Shown here piece by piece: positions 47,420-60,200 of a stretch of 64,000 nucleotides of DNA. The stretch is from assembly GCA_022836615.1 (NCBI GenBank), contig MU405264.1, positions 124,001 through 188,000 on the forward strand. The letters run 5' to 3'. Origin of the DNA: Annulohypoxylon bovei var. microspora (lineage: Eukaryota; Ascomycota; Sordariomycetes; Xylariales; Hypoxylaceae). Below the pieces are notes generated by a model. It was not told the DNA's origin and did not search any database. It saw nothing but the letters and a program-made list of their open reading frames with translations. Every line of letters begins with the position of its first letter. Position 1 is the stretch's first letter. The position numbers and the translations under genes are program-made.

Positions 47420-47720
47420 ATACACCAAGGCGGCGAGGCTAATATTAGACCTTGAAGTGGAACGTTAGATATCTCATCTGTAAAGGAATATACGTCGTTT
47501 AACGACTATCGAAATCGCATCGTATTTGTGAAATGAAATATGAAGTCGTTCGTTGAAGAAATTTCTCATGCAAGCCACCATGTAACGGTGGCGGACATCC
47601 CATCCTGTCTTAGCAAGCCTGGTACGCCTCAAGACATCTATGGCGGACCGATCAAGTACAGATACGGAGCGTTAGCTATTGTCAATACGAGGTGGTTTAC
47701 GCAGTCACACAAGTGAGGCG
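47420..47720 (-). pseudogene. Diverged copy of patatin-gene upstream region and first codons
   Basis: On the minus strand, 47420-47480 reads ISNVPLQGLILA, matching the N-terminus MANVPLQGLVPA of the patatin-GTPase protein. The start codon is lost (ATA in place of ATG). Sequence further upstream, to about 47720, matches the region upstream of that gene in several ordered blocks. The similarity ends about 20 codons into the gene. The copy now lies just upstream of the papain-like peptidase gene, in the same orientation. Confidence 0.7.
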
Positions 47721-48056
47721 TAAGTGTATTAGGTACCGCGAAGAATAGGACGGATAGATCCTATTATGTGTTAGGGGTTAAAATGGCATTTCAGACATCT
47801 ACTATTTAAATACGTAGAGCTTAATGGGGACGAAACTCAAGTCTTCATAGACCGAAAATATGTGTATGAAGTCAAGTTAAGTTCAGCGGCTCGTCTGTCG
47901 ATTTTTATTTTTGCGTGGTCTGAGCTCGGTATCTCCAAGATCTGTGCAACCATATTGGATCCGATGGTACGAAGACTTAGGTACCTTTTGATTAGTGTTT
48001 GCGAAATTCTAGTAAAGAAATTATATCCACAGGTAACTGATGGGTTCCTTTACCTG

Positions 48057-48575
48057 TTATAGAGCAATGAGATGGATTATGCCGGTCACCGCTCTTTGTT
48101 GTTTGATTCTCGGATAACTCGACCTAGGACCTAGGTATATTCTATGTAGAAAGGGAAACAGAGACTTTTTATATGGGTAACTTCGGCCCCATACAGTTGT
48201 CAGAAGAGAGCGGTCAAACTTATAGACATGGATGAATACCGAGAACTTGGTACCGGGATCTGCCTCCGGTGGGACGTGTTGCGCAAGAATGGAGTCTAAG
48301 GCGGAGCCAATTCGGATTGTGAGCTGATGGCTCACGGCAGCTTGCAGCGGCAGCGGGACGGCATTCGACGTAACGCGCTGATCTTACCCGATGATGGGTA
48401 TGACGACGTAGTGGGCGGCGCCGACACCATCGGAATGGTGAGGTGGTGTTCTGCTGGTAGTCCATCTATGCAAGGAGGGCCGAATTCGCAGGGGGGAGGA
48501 ATACGGGGCGGACGTCGGAAGAGTCGACGACCTAGGGTGAGAAGCCGAGTACGGTGTGCTTCCGATTCGGGCTCA
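48057..48575 (-). other. Possible degraded or unresolved two-exon coding segment
   Basis: A GC-richer island in AT-rich surroundings. On the minus strand a frame reading FRRPPRIPPP...DGLPAEHHLTIPMVSAPPTTSSYPSS ends at a GTAAGA donor near 48390. An acceptor (CTGCAAG) near 48343 rejoins it in phase to AAVSHQLTIRIGSALDSIL...KFSVFIHVYK. The upstream part has no clear ATG and meets stops. I do not recognise the product. It may be a gene relic or chance. Confidence 0.25.
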
Positions 48576-50144
48576 CGAAGCTTATTATCGCTTTAATACT
48601 ACACCAACTAAGGCTCTTCCTGTCATCAAGAAGCTATTTGCGACAGTGAGATGAACTTGAATGGGTATTATGGATATTCTCTCCTGGCTTAGACTTGTCA
48701 TAGGCGAAAGTTACAAGACTGTGACAACTAGCTAATAAAAATACCTCAATTCCAGCGATTGTTATAATTAAAGATTTAAATTCTTCATCTCGATAAAGCA
48801 CTAGAATAGGTATGTAGAACACACGATAAGAGACATAATCGTACCTGAAGGAGGGGGCGAGCTCGGTAAGCATAATCGGTAGGACATACCAATCCTAGAT
48901 TTGAGGGATCAGCAACTTCGCGGCGTACAGTTCGTACCGTGTCCGCGAGTATCGTGAAGGATGTGATGAATGTGCTTCACCATGAAGGTGGTGGGGGTTT
49001 TCGAGGAAAATAAAAGTCCCCTATCAAGCTCTCCCCACCATGTTTGACCTGTCAGCTTGCCCACATTTCACCCCTGATAGCTTTCAAATTCATTGATGAA
49101 TATAAGAGGTGTGTTCGCTTTTCCTATCACTTGTCTATAATACTAACGCCCACCAACTTGGCGGGTATCCCCAGTTCCGCTCGGGGTTCACAATGCGTCA
49201 GACAAATATCTGGGCATAGATGGCATGACCGCGCCGCTCTTGATAGACAAGAGCGCAGATAAACCAGATAAATCTTGGCAGATCACTGCAGGCTCGGGCG
49301 AGGGGTTAGGTGACCACTCTGCGACTTAAGCCACCTGGACATGTAGGTAGATAGGGGAGGTATGTGATAGATAAATAAGCTTCACTGCATGTGCTAGCTT
49401 GCCATCGACTTGTCAAATATGAAAGTTGCCTCTGTGAGTTTCGTTAACGATCGACTCTGCGAGTTCAACGCTGGTGCATCTCGCCTACGCAAGTTCGGTA
49501 GCATCACCGCGACCGGTCGGAGGTCCACCTGTCCAACCTCGTACACCGCCTGGAAACTGGAACGATTTTTGAATCTCGAATCTCGGGATTTCCTTGCTGT
49601 ATGCCTACTAAAAAGCCTAGTCAGATTCGTCAAGTCCACCATGTCTGCATGCAGGTGTCTGCATGTCTGTCCTTTATGTACTTCGTACCTAGATACCTAG
49701 GTACTTATGTATAGCTGATCTCATTCTTTGGCTTAGCCTTCCCCACAGATGCCGCAAGATGGACCTGCGGGGAGCTGACCTTCCCTGCCTGCACCGTTTT
49801 GAAGCTCTTGCCGTAACAAGAGCCCACAAAAGTCCACAGCATCTCCATTATACTACTTATGCACTATTACTGTACTACGGTATGTGCTAAGGTTATGCGT
49901 TAGCTTCCACGTAGATCCGCGAGCGCCCTATATTAATTTGTTCGGCACGCAGTATTTTAAATGGAGTATTACGGGCCACATCCCACGCACCCGGCATCGC
50001 GGTCTGGTACTTTTTCTAGGATCATTGTAGGGTGGTAAAACAAGTCAAACATCCTCCTTGCAAGTTCGAGTAGGTAAATCCTTTTCATCGAAGCCGGTCT
50101 GGCTCTGAGTTTCCAATCCCTACGGTGATCAATCCTAGGAAGAG

Positions 50145-50200
50145 CAGAATGGAGTCAGATTAAGTGCCCCATGTGCTAATGCTACTGTATTGGACTGTGC
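50145..50200 (+). repeat. MITE left terminal inverted repeat
   Basis: 56 bp, identical to the reverse complement of 50293-50348, with no mismatch. Confidence 0.9.
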
Positions 50201-50292
50201 ATGAAACTATCCCCTGGGTTACACAACCAGCATGCACAGCGGGCTATAGCACGTGTTAGTTACCTATATGGGCAAGTAGGGGATAATTCTGC

Positions 50293-50348
50293 GCACAGTC
50301 CAATACAGTAGCATTAGCACATGGGGCACTTAATCTGACTCCATTCTG
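50293..50348 (-). repeat. MITE right terminal inverted repeat
   Basis: 56 bp, identical to the reverse complement of 50145-50200. Confidence 0.9.
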
Positions 50349-53300
50349 GAAGAGGTATATTTAGGTACCTATGGATACCTAACTATATATATGAGAAACA
50401 ACCTGACTGCCCACTTAGGGAGGTAGGTACATATATTGCCAGGTGTCTAGCTTGGCTGCATTCTTTAAGAGACGCGCGTAATACGGAACATAGGATTCTA
50501 TCTTGAGATGTGAGATGTGAGATGACTGGTGAGATTGTATGTTTGTGTGCTTGGTCGTGCGCTCGTGTAGCAGATCATGGATCTCATCTACAACTTTTAC
50601 GGGGGCAAGGCTGCAAGGTTCGATTGAGACGGACAGAGCCGCAAATCGGAGTATTTGATTTAGAATATCGTAGTCGACATTAGAATTGACTGACCGCCGT
50701 TTATTACTGTGGCCCCTTAAGCTTAAAGTGAAAATTGACATACCATGCAGTATAATGTTGTACATGAGGCCAGAATTACGTAGGCCTTCCAAGGTTATTG
50801 ATGATTGATAAGATGGTGCTATGTGTTGTGTAATCTCGAAAAATACCAAATAATGGGGATTTCCTTAACCACGGAGCCTCGGTGCCTGCTTCATTTTCTT
50901 TCACCTCAACAATCCAACACATGACTATAATATTTTCAACATTACGCGGCACTATTGTCAATGAAATGCCTCTCGGACGATAGTTAGGTCTTGAGACGTG
51001 GGAGTGTGGGGGATTTTGGTCACCTGGACATCTTTTTTTAGGGGAGAGATTAATTTCGTCTTAATACGACGACCGAGAGTCCGAAAGACCAAGTAGGAGA
51101 ATCTCACGATGTTTTCCCCCTACCTACATACCTTTCTTTCTTTCTTTTTTTCCCGCTCCCAATACACAATCCAAAGCTCACCGATGCGGAGTGACAGGAG
51201 TGATTGGACCCCACGGATCTGAGGTATATTTGACGCATAATCTCCGCTCCGCGTCAGGTACCCTTACTGGGGCAACCCCGGAAAACATGTTGATTTAGCT
51301 CTAGGCAAAAATATCGTGAACATTCCGGCGGTGTGGCTCTACCCCATTCTTACTTGCCTCTTACCATCAATATATTTATATACCATTTCCGTCACATGAC
51401 ACCGATACATGTATAAGCCGCAGGTACGATTAGAGACTTTTATCCCCGCAAAATGCAAGCTGTCTTGCGTTGGAATAGTTTCAGACTGGCGTTTAAACGT
51501 CAAATCACTTATTAGGTAGGTATATCCGTAAATACAGGGAGTTCCTGTTTTTTTAATTGGATTCTTGTTGCTGTGCCTGAGTGGTTTATCGTGTCAACTT
51601 ACATATCTCTATTCAAGGAAAACAAAGTGTCAATATGCTTAAGTCTTCTAAGTTCAGTTTACCTAGTAGTTGTTAACGCCACCAACCTCTAAACTACCTT
51701 CTTAGGAAGACAACTCCGGATGGTTAATAGGGGTTTGAACACGTCTTAGGTTTAGGTAGTCTTGTTGATATCTAACGGGATTAGGAAGGGGATTGCAATC
51801 TCTTAGTTGTAAGTACTCGGGTATTACTACAAGACTGTCGAACCCCCCACGCCAGAGTCTTCCGTATCAAGAGCCTCTTAAATAAATAGCCTAATTCCAG
51901 GGATAGTCTCATAGTAACGAAGCTATAGACTACAAGGATAAAATCTCATTGCGGACATGTGGCTAGTTACTATGTAGTTTCGAGTTTGGTCTAATGTTCA
52001 TTACTCGTGTTCTTGCTATGATGGAGGTTAAATAAGGCTAGTTTCGAAATTCTAAAGAACAGAGCTGGAAGGCTCTAGACAAGGAGCTAAAAGCTAAATT
52101 CAAGCTAAATAGAGACCCACATCCATTCGGCTGCATGCCGGACCCATAACCCCATTATTATCTAATTTTGGCCCCGTCGGGTCGGTTTTGTAGGAAGGCT
52201 TGGCTTTGACTAGGCGTTCGCTTGGCTGTTTGCTAGGGTTTAAGGGTTTAATGGTTGCTCAGGGTCCACGGGATAGCTGCTGCATAGTATCGCATAATTC
52301 ATGTACTTCCAGGCCAACAAAGCTACCTTGCTGCCACATAGCTACCCTTGATCGACAAATTCAAGAAAGATTTTCCATTGTAGTCTGCCTGTCCGCATAG
52401 CTATCCGCCACCACCATCATCCTACTTCTCCTTGCTATCGCTCATATTCTGACTGTACATATTTACATGGAGGTAGCAGCGGTAGTAGTAAGTAGATCCG
52501 ACGCTTGGCAAGCCTTAAGGATCTACTTAGGAAGGTACATCTGAGACGGATGGCGCAAATATTACACACCGTCGAACTCTCGGTACGTACGGCGCTTCCG
52601 TAAATAGCTCTACACCATGTATCCGATACGGTATACAATGTATATCTACCACATCCGTAGGCAAGCTGTCAACCTCTTTAGACGTAATTTATACATGTAG
52701 TCCGTTATGGTATTTCGGAGTTAGCGAACCTAAAAGGTTCAATGAACTGGGACTAGAGCAACGGAAGTATGTCGCTATCGTTAGTTGCTGACCCAGAATC
52801 CCTTCTCACCTGCAAAGTTCTACACATTTTTCGTAAAAGAGGAAAAAAAGCTGCAAGTCCTGACAAGTGTTAGAAAAGAAAAATCCACATTTTGTTGAGG
52901 GAAGGGAATAATAAGCGATGGCGAACAAGTAGAAAAGGATCACATCTCTCGCTATAGATCGCTTTCAGCTATTGTTACTTTTTACTTCCTCCTATATTGA
53001 TCTTCCATAGATATATTCATTTTTACCTATCCATTATCATCTGTCGTCTTAACCCGTCGTCTTAACCCGGATTTCCTATCGCTCATATTGGAAATATTCC
53101 TATCCCTATTTTTACTGTACCCCTGTCGAATAGCTTAATAGCTTCATCGAAACATCGAGATATTTTTACGCTCCCCACACGTATTACATACTGTCAAACC
53201 CCTAGTTACATAGGCCGACGGTCAGACGAATCTCTACCAAGCTCGAGAGCACGGAACACGAAGACAAGAATAATACTATCTCTTGTTTTACCCGTGACTT

Positions 53301-53813
53301 ACGGTCTAACACTAGTTTCGAGATACCCACGATTCTGGATACTGGATACTGGATACCGGATACCCATCTAGACACCAATCCGACTTCCAATAATCCAATT
53401 AAACAGAAGCTCGTCTTGTGACCTCGAAATCTCACAACCCTGAAAAATTGGGAATTGGATTTTGGTTTCTCTTACGGCGCTACCCCCGATTTCGGATTCC
53501 TTTACACCTCCAGCTGTCATCCCCTGACATTCCCATAATTTGGCACCAGTTTTTTTTGGCACAGTTTGCTTTGTGCCCCCAACCGATAAAAGGTCGCTCG
53601 CCGCTTGGTCATTGATTGCCACAACAACTATTAGAGCTTCTAATAACCTTGACGACTAACTCGCAAACTTAACTTCCACACACCAAATTCTAGATAATTC
53701 CTACCGAATAGACCTAGACCTACATACATATCTTTCACTAGATACCCTTTTTTACATACACCACACTTACCTTTTACTTATTCCTTCCGTACATATCATT
53801 CACAACCGCAATA

Positions 53814-54978
53814 ATGTCTGGTCGCGCAGCACTCCGCCTTACTAGAGCTGCTGCTCCCCTTATTTCCAACGCCCGCGCATCCTCGTCTATCTCCAGAGCA
53901 TTCCCTGCAGCTCAACGAGCATTCAGCCAATCCTCCGTCCGCCCTAGGAGCGACGTTGTACGCGAGACCGAAGTTCCCGTCTCCGTTTACTCTCCAGATT
54001 CTACGGGTACCGCCGGTTCGACTAGCGATCATTTCAGTATCCCCGTGAACCGCGACGATGCTAAGCCGAAGCCATTCCCTCCCTCTGAGGACACCGATGT
54101 CACCCCTCTCAACAAGACCGTCTACCGCCAAATGCCCCCTACCATGCAGAAGATGAGCATAATGGACAAGGTTGTGATTGTTACTGGGTAAGTCGGATTC
54201 GTTACATACCAATACCATTCTGAAACGCTGCTGACGATTCATCAACAGAGGAGCTCGAGGTCTCGGAAACTACATGGCCCGTGCCTGTGCTGAGGCTGGT
54301 GCTAAGGCCCTGGTGATCTTCGATGCCAACCAGGAATTGGGAGACGAGGCGGCTGCTGAGCTTCACCAGAAGACTCAGCTTCCTGTTTCCTTCTTCAAGG
54401 TCGATGTCCGTGACGGCGCAGCCATCAATGCTGCCGTCGATGCGGTTGTGGAGACCTATGGCGCCCCCGATGTGCTGATCAACAGTGCGGGTATCGCTGA
54501 TTCCAACATCAAGGCTGAGACTTACGACCCCGCCATGTTCCGCCGCTTGATTGATATCAACTTGACCGGTTCATTCCTGATGAGCCAGTCAGTCGGACGA
54601 GCTATGATGGCCGCCGGAAAGCCCGGATCCATCGTTCTTGTTGCTAGCATGAGCGGTAGCATTGTCAACTACCCCCAGGAACAATCTTGCTACAACGCCT
54701 CCAAGGCTGGTGTGATCCAGTTCGGAAAGTCGCTTGCCGCCGAATGGGCCAAGTACAACATCCGTGTCAACTGCATTTCCCCCGGTTACATGGACACTGC
54801 CCTTAACCGCGTTCCCGCCCTCGAGGCTCAGAAGAAGATCTGGCGTTCCTTGACGCCCCAGGCCCGCCTTGGAAATGTTGACGACCTCAACGGTCTCTGC
54901 GTTTTCCTCGCTAGCGATGCCAGCGGCTTCATGACCGGTGCCAACGTCGCCATCGACGGTGGTTACACTTGCCTCTAA
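53814..54978 (+). CDS. SDR polyol dehydrogenase, probably mitochondrial
   Basis: Exons are 53814-54187 and 54249-54978, giving 367 aa. The 61-bp intron splits the dinucleotide-binding motif VTG|GARGLG in phase. The first 45 residues or so are rich in Arg, Ala and Ser with no acidic residues, as in a mitochondrial presequence. A linker of about 60 residues follows before the short-chain dehydrogenase fold. Seen are TGGARGLG, NSAGIAD, the catalytic Ser in VASMSGS, and Tyr/Lys in CYNASKAG. The SGSIVNYPQEQ stretch resembles fungal D-arabinitol and mannitol dehydrogenases, so a sugar-alcohol/ketose oxidoreductase is inferred; substrate and cofactor are not settled. Codon use is strongly biased towards C-ending and favoured codons, which suggests high expression. 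The 5' leader is long and pyrimidine-rich. Confidence 0.92.
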
Positions 54979-57255
54979 GCTAGCTAATGCCTAGCTGCTT
55001 TTATTTCGACGAAGTATGTCGAAACAGCCAGTTTACGGCATGGTGTGTGTACAGTATTGCGGCTCTAGCCCTTTAGCCGGAGTCTGCGTACTACGTGGCA
55101 GCACTAGGTAGCTTGGGGTTGAGTGCAGACGAATTGTGTGTCTCATCCGATGCGGGGGGCCGCGACACAGCCTTCGAGTGTGGTTACGTTGCGTTGCGGC
55201 ATTGCGAGGAGTTTTAATTGATATTGTTCCCGAAATATCCTGAACACCCACATCACATACCGACGCACGTACGTGCATGCGGGATACCTCCTCACCGAAC
55301 ATTCTTCCGTTCAACCAACTTCGTCGCTGGGCGTTAACGAATGTGTCGCACACCATCTACCCCTAACGCACCTACGCACCTATCCGGAAACCGGATAACT
55401 CTATGTACATCGCGAACGGACGTGGTTAGGTTAGGTTATACGGCGGGTCTCACGGGTGTGATCCCCTAAATAAATATGGTCTTTTTCATTTGATTGAGGT
55501 TTAACGTTTTCGGGATGATGCAGATTAACGCGCGCGGCATAGATTTGATTTCCATCTTTTTCTTCTCTTTCCTACCCTAACGTACTTAATCACTTGGGAT
55601 CTGGAGTCAGTTTCAGAACGACGGAAGACGCGAACATGGCGGGAAAAACGGGGGTTGATACCAGATACCATCATCATAGAGGGGAACGAAGGAGAAAGAA
55701 TCTTCGATGTCTTTTTTTAAAAAAGGGGATACCAAAAATTAGGATTCGATCTAGAGATTAGACACTACAACTACCCTCAGGTGGATAGCTTCCCCGGGAT
55801 TGACTGCATAGGGGATAAGGGTTGGAATATGAACTGACCCTCTCTGGCGCCTGCTTCGATGCGGCGCGGAGAAACGAATGGAGAAAGTACGCCTTCCTCT
55901 CTTATCACGAGTCTTGATCCTGAGCTTGGTTTATGTGCATGTGTGAGATCGTATGTCGTGGAAGTAAAACATGATATCCTCGATGACCATTGGGGTAGAT
56001 GTGATGTTACCGTTTGTATGACCTACATAGACCTCGAGATCTATGGATATCGAATAGTCTGCTTACATAGCTACTTAGGTTCCTACGTAAACATCCCAGA
56101 CATGCCGATCTGACGTAGCCAAACTTGTAAGCTACTAGGTAGCTCATGTTCGTCTTACTTGCTATTTCTGCCCCTTTCGATATATACTCATTTCGCTATC
56201 TCAATACTAAGCTAGACATTTCACTCATACTACCTACGCCCTCTACCTAATATGCCGGCCTAGCTTTTGAGATATACGATTTAAAACAAGTACCTAGGAA
56301 TGAACAGTCGATGACGCAGTTTCTCACCCCTTACCATCTAGAAGTTCGTGTTGAAGGACCTTCCCTTCCCTTACATTGGGTTTGCTTTAGCCAAGCGTAG
56401 GTAGCTATCGCTATCTACTTGGCCAAGCTACTACCCCAGGTCAAAACACTTATCCCGTCTACCATTAGATGGCACCACTTAGGTAGAACATAAACCATTG
56501 CTCCAGTTTGCTTGAGGAATAGGTCTGTTTATACTAGAAAGGGAGAGTAGAGGCTCGTATAAACCTCCATCTCAAAATTGTGTCCACTCTATAACCTAAC
56601 CCCTGAGGGACCGGTCTACTCATCTTCCCATCTTCGGATACTTAACACTTACCAAGGTAGATACCTGGATTCACAAATCACATTCCCAAGTCTTCATCTA
56701 CGAGCCTAGCCTACAGTCACGGCTTCTGATGAGCAAAAGCTTCGTAGTATTATCTGCCTCGACAAATCTCCGGACTGGTAACTTTTTGTGTGTAAATGCC
56801 CTTTTGCATTGAGGTATCCACTTCAGACAAACCATGTCATCGAAGAGCATCCATACCGCGTCATCTAGCTCTCATCTCTAGTGTCCAATGGAGAAGATAA
56901 TTCGTCCAAAGGGGGTGTGGGTTGGGTGGTGGTGGTGGTATCGTCTCGCTATGTACAAAAGTAGTTAAGGGCGGCCTCTCCAAGGGAAGGGATATCGAAA
57001 CCCTGATCACCTGCCCCCTAATATTTCCCTTCTCGTATCCTTCTCATAACTTCCACATGGGCTCGGGTAATAACGTAGTCATCCCTATGGGTAGAGATAT
57101 AGCAAAACAGCTTAGCTTTCGATGTACTCCTGAGTTTTCGGATAATCGTAGTCGCACTTATTCAAACCCCCTAGAGTTGAGTACGTCGAATTATTCCAAT
57201 ATCTCTTAAAAAAAAAGGAAAAAAAAGGAAGGCCGTAACATCATTGGTGGGTGCC
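54979..57255. other. 2.3-kb convergent spacer
   Basis: No gene is supported. Frames are short and disrupted. There are scattered TAGGTA/ACCTAGG motifs near 56135, 56290 and 56397. Poly-A AAAAAAAAAGGAAAAAAAAGG lies near 57206-57229, at the kinase 3' side. Confidence 0.45.
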
Positions 57256-60200
57256 TTATTGGCCTTTGGTAGCCTTCTCCTCTAGTCGAGCTTCCCTAGC
57301 AGCTTTGACAAGAGGAGACAAAGATGCCAGGTCGACACATGTCTTCATAAACTCGTGCTATTGTAAGATTAGTCGCCGAAAGCTTCCAGGTTAAAATTAA
57401 AGTGGCAAGGACACATACCCTGAGTAAATCGTGCGCGCTTGCACGCTTTTCCGGGTCTACCTTCAAGGCGAAGTACAAGAAATCTCGGAATACTGCGGAT
57501 AAGTTATGCTCCTCCTTGATTTGAGGTGTACCGTTAGTAGCAATTAACCACAACGCGCGAAGAGGTGACTCTGTGAGATACGGCGGCTCTCCCTCGATCA
57601 TCTCAATCGCCATGATGCCTAAAGACCAGATATCGACCTTCCTTCCGTACTCCTTTCTTGTCACAACCTCGGGCGCCATCCAGTATGGGGTTCCAACCAT
57701 CGTAGTACGCTTGTTATGCGCCTCGTTGATCTGTGCACAGAAACCGAAATCGGCTAGAGAGAAATATTAGGTTACAGTTTAGACTAAGAAATTTGGGGAA
57801 ATGTGGCTTACTGAGCTTGATATTACCATCCAACGATAGAAGGATGTTGTCCGACTTAATATCTCTGTGGATAACACCTTTAGAGTGTAGATGTTGTAAG
57901 CCTTTTAAGGTTTCCCTGCAGACAGACGCTATCTGCCCCTCCGTCATTATGTTGAAAGTTACCACATCAGTTAAACTACCGCCTTCCATGTACTCCATGA
58001 TAACCCATAGCTCGCCACCACAGAGGTAGCTATCTATGAAGTTGACAATGTTCGGGTGGGAACTCTCCTTCATAACTAGAATCTCGTTGATGATCAGGTC
58101 CTTCTTTGGCTGCTGTTCAAGGTTCATCTGCTTGATAGCTACTAGTCGGTTCGATCCTCGTTCATGGCCGGTATAGACACCTCCAGATGCGCCCTGCCCG
58201 ATCTTAGTGAAACCGCGGTAGATATCGCGGGGATCGCCCTCGGAGCAGATGCGTTTCAATGCCGCTGCCACATCTATGCTGCTGCTTTGTCGCGGCCTCT
58301 GGCGGGGACGCGATTGCTGTGCTGGAGGTCCGACGCGTCCTGGGTGGCCTGCGCTGCCTGCGCCGTTGGTCTCTGGCGGGCGGTTGATCGGATGCTGCGA
58401 GCTCGGGGGCATTGGCTGGGTCGGGGGTTGCTTAGTGCTTGCAGATCTCCCGAGTTGACCTTTCATAGCGGCCTGGGCCTGAGCCATGGCCTGCTCCTGC
58501 TGATGCTGCATCAATTGCTGCTGATAAGCCGCCTGAACAGCAGGCGATGGTTGACCGACGGGCGTATGTGGTTGAGTTCCATTCACTCGCGAGTTCGATC
58601 TCGATCGGTGCTCTTCGGGGAGCATGGGAACACTGTCCTTTAGCGACGTGGTGTGGGTAAGAGGCGAGTGAAGATCTTCGCCACCTTGCGACATGCCAAT
58701 GCCAGAGTCCTTGGTAGCATAGGGTGACTGCTGTGCAGCTCGCGTTTGCAGAGATACAGGGGGCTTCGGCGCAGGTCGGCTGGGTTGCAAGTTGGGGTGG
58801 TCCTTGAGGGAGTGTAGTGCCGGACTCTTCCCTGGTATTGGTACGGGAGGGGGAGCTCGGGGATTCTCGAAGGTGCCTTCATTATTCACGATTGGAAATC
58901 TCGGACTTGCTGGTGGACTAATCATAGGTGACATACCCGCATAGTTTGATGCATACATGCCGGGGGATGTTGCCATTCCACCAGAGGGGGCGCGCAGCTC
59001 TTGAGCTCTCACATCATGGAACTTCTCCAACACCTGATCCTCATGCGGCTTCTCTGTAGTTTCCTTGTAGAATGTGACGATATCGGCGATCATCTGTGGG
59101 TTTTCCCTTCGAGCATTCTCTGGAATACCACTCTCGTTGATTAGACGCTGCCATTCCTTCGGTAGGCCCTATCAACGCAGTCAGTAACAACCTCAGTTTG
59201 ACTTGACGATAAAGCCTATTCAAGCAAGACGAACCGTAAATTGACCTGTAGAACTATCGTAGCCGACGTGGGTGACATGAACGGGATTCTCGGGTGCGGA
59301 TATAACAGGTTTCTTTTGCGACCCCACCAATGTACTCATAAGGCCAGAGAAGCCTGACTTCTTTCTTAACACACCAGAGCCCTTCAGTTCTTTGCCCTCA
59401 TCCGAATATCGTTTCGGAGGGACGACTTGACTCTCGTTAACGCGCGCGCCATGGGACTTCTCCGACATGTTGATGGCGTCGAGAGCAGAAAAGCTAGCGG
59501 ACTGTCGTAGAGGAGGACTCATCACACGTGGGTCGGGACTCGAATTCGATAGTGGGGGTGGTGCGGGACGGTTAGGATTGTGGGTAGGAGTATGAGGATG
59601 GGTGGAGGAATACTGATATGCCGGCGACTTCGTAGCCTCGAAATGATTAAGGATGAAGTTGCCGTCAAAAGGCGCACCGACAAATTCCTCAGACGTCTGG
59701 AAAGAGAGGGGTTGAAGAATATGAGGATCAGACAAACGCTGGTCTCGTGGCTTCAATTTCCCAATACCTGTTCCTGTACCTGTACCTTTACCTATTCCTT
59801 TACTGGCTCCAGGCCCAATTCGAGGTCCGTCAGCAGAAGCGACAGGGAATAGGTTGCTGGAGGGGGAAGGTGTGGGTGAAGACGAGGCTAGATGATGAGG
59901 AGTCGAAAATGTGGAGGGAAGAAATTGACCGGGGGATAGTATGGGTGAAGAGTGGGTGGTAAAATCGTTGTTGTAATTATTGTAATTGTTATAATTATTG
60001 TTAATAGAGACGGGAGGTGGTGGATGACGGGGTGATTGTGATGGGAATGGGGCGGAGGAGTTCGACGCGTTGTTAATGCCTACATTAACTGGAACGTTAG
60101 GCGTTGTGGTTGTGGTTGTAGTAGTATTGTAGATGGTGGTGTTGTTAATTGTGTTAATAGAAGCGGATGTGGTAGTGGCTGTACCAACGCCAATACCAGC

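Larger units (their letters stand above)
50145..50348. mobile_element. MITE-like element with 56-bp perfect terminal inverted repeats
   Basis: The left arm 50145-50200 (starts CAGAATGGAGTCAGATTAAG) is the exact reverse complement of the right arm 50293-50348. The inverted similarity continues imperfectly inward (ACTATCCCCT against AGGGGATAAT). The sequence GAAGAG stands directly outside both ends, as a 6-bp target-site duplication would. The 92-bp centre has no coding capacity. Size and structure fit a non-autonomous DNA transposon; the superfamily cannot be named from one copy. Confidence 0.85.
47322..53813. other. 6.5-kb region without a clear gene
   Basis: The longest gene-poor stretch of the window. 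It contains copy B of the patatin upstream region (about 47420-47720), a GC-richer possible coding relic (48155-48575), a MITE-like element (50145-50348), an unassigned open frame near 50415-50849 (minus), and many TAGGTA/TACCTA blocks (47346-47372, 48120-48137, 49685-49706, 50350-50375). A short direct repeat GTCGTCTTAACCCG (x2) is at 53043-53069. GGATACT-type tandem repeats are at 53333-53362. The right end should carry the promoter of the SDR gene, with pyrimidine-rich sequence from 53690 to 53800. Confidence 0.5.

Noticed and set aside
48327..48596. Plus-strand ORF starting MAHGSLQRQRDG
   Set aside because: Arg/Gly/Ser-rich, typical of a frame opposite a GC-rich segment. The minus-strand reading is more coding-like but also uncertain.
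49394..49700. Small open frames on both strands, one Cys-containing and effector-like
   Set aside because: No signal peptide, and similar-length frames on both strands suggest chance.
50415..50849. Minus-strand open frame of 144 codons next to the MITE
   Set aside because: No recognisable domain, no clear splice partners and ordinary AT-rich composition. Left unassigned.
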